From: Nocardioidaceae bacterium
GTDB lineage: Bacteria > Actinomycetota > Actinomycetes > Propionibacteriales > Nocardioidaceae
Assembly (NCBI GenBank): GCA_013698435.1
Contig: JACCVA010000046.1
Span: 1-23,129, forward strand
Reading direction: 5' to 3'
DNA length: 23,129 nt
Shown: piece after piece, positions 22,118 to 23,129 of the stretch
Position numbering within the stretch: position 1 is the first letter of the stretch
Layout of the letters: every line of letters starts with the position of its first letter
Notes under the pieces: generated by a model
Told to the model about the DNA's origin: nothing
What the model saw: the letters and a program-made list of their open reading frames with translations, nothing else
Databases searched by the model: none
Program-made: the position numbers and the translations under genes

Positions 22118-23110
22118 TCAGCCGAGCAGGCCCAGCTCCTTCACCGCGTCGCGCTCCTCGGCGAGCTCGGTGACGCTGGCGTCGATGCGCTGCCGGGAGA
22201 AGTCGTCGATGTCGAGACCCTGCACGATCTCCCAGCTGCCGGCCCGCGTCGTAACCGGGAACGACGAGACCAGGCCCTCGGGCACACCGTACGAACCGTC
22301 GGAGCGGACCGCCATCGAGGTCCAGTCGCCGTCCTTCGTGCCCTGCAGCCACTCGCGGGCCGCGTCGACGGTCGCGCTCGCCGCGCTGGCGGCGCTCGAC
22401 GCGCCACGCGCCTCGATGATCGCGGCACCACGCTTCTGCACCGTCGGGATGAAGTCGTTCTCGATCCAGTCCTGGTCGTTGACAGTCTCCGCGGCGTTGG
22501 CGCCGTTGACCTGGGCGTGGAACACGTCGGGGTACTGCGTCGCCGAGTGGTTGCCCCAGATCGTCATCTTGGCGAGGTCGTTGACGCTCACCCCGGCTTT
22601 GGCGGCGAGCTGCGCGAGCGCCCGGTTGTGGTCGAGCCGCGTGAGCGCGCTGAACCTGTCGGACGGGATGTCGGGGGCGTTGCTCATCGCGATCAGCGCG
22701 TTGGTGTTGGCGGGGTTCCCGGTCACGAGGACTCGAACGTCCTCGGCGGCATGAAGGTTGAGCGCTTCCCCCTGTCCGGTGAAGATCGCGCCGTTGGCCT
22801 CGAGTAGATCGCCACGCTCCATGCCTTTGCTGCGGGGGCGAGCACCGACGAGCAGCGCCAGGCTGACGCCGTCGAAGATGACGTTGGGGTCGTCGCCGAT
22901 CTCGACCGCAGCCAGCGCGGGAAACGCGCAGTCGTCGAGCTCCATCACGACCCCCTCGACCGCCTTGAGGGCCGGGGTGACCTCCAGCAGCCGCAGCTCC
23001 ACAGCCGTGTCCGGTCCGAGCAGCGAACCGCTGGCGATCCGGAAGAGAAGGCTGTAGCCGATCTGGCCGGCGGCTCCGGTGACGGCAACCTTGACGGGCG
23101 TTCCACTCAC
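22118..23110 (-). CDS. mdh: Malate dehydrogenase
   Basis: A 330-residue NAD-dependent malate dehydrogenase interconverting malate and oxaloacetate in the TCA cycle. The nucleotide-binding loop TGAAGQIGYSLLFRIASG (11-28) is at the N terminus. The substrate-binding arginines are in GARPRSKGMERGDLL (89-103), and GNPANTNAL follows (131-139). The catalytic pair is Asp160 (TRLDHNRA) and His188 (IWGNHSATQYPDV). Sequence and length place it in the actinobacterial/cytosolic-type MDH group. The GTG at 23110 is preceded by AGGAG at 6 bases, so the start is firm; the promoter lies beyond the right edge. It is convergent with folD-DUF3017. A small Ala/Ser-rich segment (about 235-246, ARGASSAASAAS) is typical of the group. 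Confidence 0.97.
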   Translation of the reverse strand: MSGTPVKVAVTGAAGQIGYSLLFRIASGSLLGPDTAVELRLLEVTPALKAVEGVVMELDDCAFPALAAVEIGDDPNVIFDGVSLALLVGARPRSKGMERGDLLEANGAIFTGQGEALNLHAAEDVRVLVTGNPANTNALIAMSNAPDIPSDRFSALTRLDHNRALAQLAAKAGVSVNDLAKMTIWGNHSATQYPDVFHAQVNGANAAETVNDQDWIENDFIPTVQKRGAAIIEARGASSAASAASATVDAAREWLQGTKDGDWTSMAVRSDGSYGVPEGLVSSFPVTTRAGSWEIVQGLDIDDFSRQRIDASVTELAEERDAVKELGLLG

Positions 23111-23129
23111 GGCGGGCTCCTGTGACGTT

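Overview
This is a GC-rich, densely coded stretch of an actinobacterial chromosome. The gene content and order (sucC-sucD, a DUF6350 membrane gene, purN-purH, folD-DUF3017, mdh) match the conserved arrangement I know from Streptomyces, Nocardioides and relatives. GTG starts, 4-bp ATGA/GTGA stop-start overlaps, TANNNT -10 boxes and apparently leaderless starts also fit. My best guess is a member of the Propionibacteriales (Nocardioides/Aeromicrobium/Kribbella-like), but the sequence here does not settle the genus. I see no tRNA, rRNA, CRISPR array, insertion sequence, integrase or phage gene, and no stretch over 300 bases lacks a gene.

Left part (1-4092, minus strand): a three-gene unit encodes two half-size ABC exporters whose ATPase domains are complementary (one lacks Walker A/B, the other lacks the signature motif), followed by the start of a DinB/DUF664 protein that runs off the left edge. 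A strong hairpin separates it from the next unit.

PspC block (3799-7942): a PspC/LiaF-like membrane protein plus a small membrane protein (minus) face a PspC-domain sensor kinase and its LuxR-type response regulator (plus) across a 141-bp region with two palindromic elements. This looks like an actinobacterial cell-envelope stress system of LiaFSR type. A small four-helix membrane protein follows.

Middle (7960-13008): a UvrD/PcrA DNA helicase, an anchored or secreted M23 cell-wall peptidase with a coiled-coil repeat, a stand-alone B12-binding mutase subunit transcribed divergently from the peptidase, and an EphD-like alpha/beta hydrolase.

Central-metabolism block (13132-23110): sucC-sucD make succinyl-CoA synthetase, purN-purH carry out formyl-transfer steps of purine synthesis, folD supplies the 10-formyl-tetrahydrofolate that both use, and mdh is a malate dehydrogenase of the TCA cycle. 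The B12-binding subunit next to sucCD suggests a link from acyl-CoA mutase chemistry to succinyl-CoA. Interrupting the block, on the opposite strand, is the most unusual gene of the window: a 619-residue protein joining an ECF-sigma-like cytoplasmic part, one membrane helix and a duplicated extracytoplasmic domain. The 103-bp gap before mdh contains a direct repeat plus an inverted third copy of its core.
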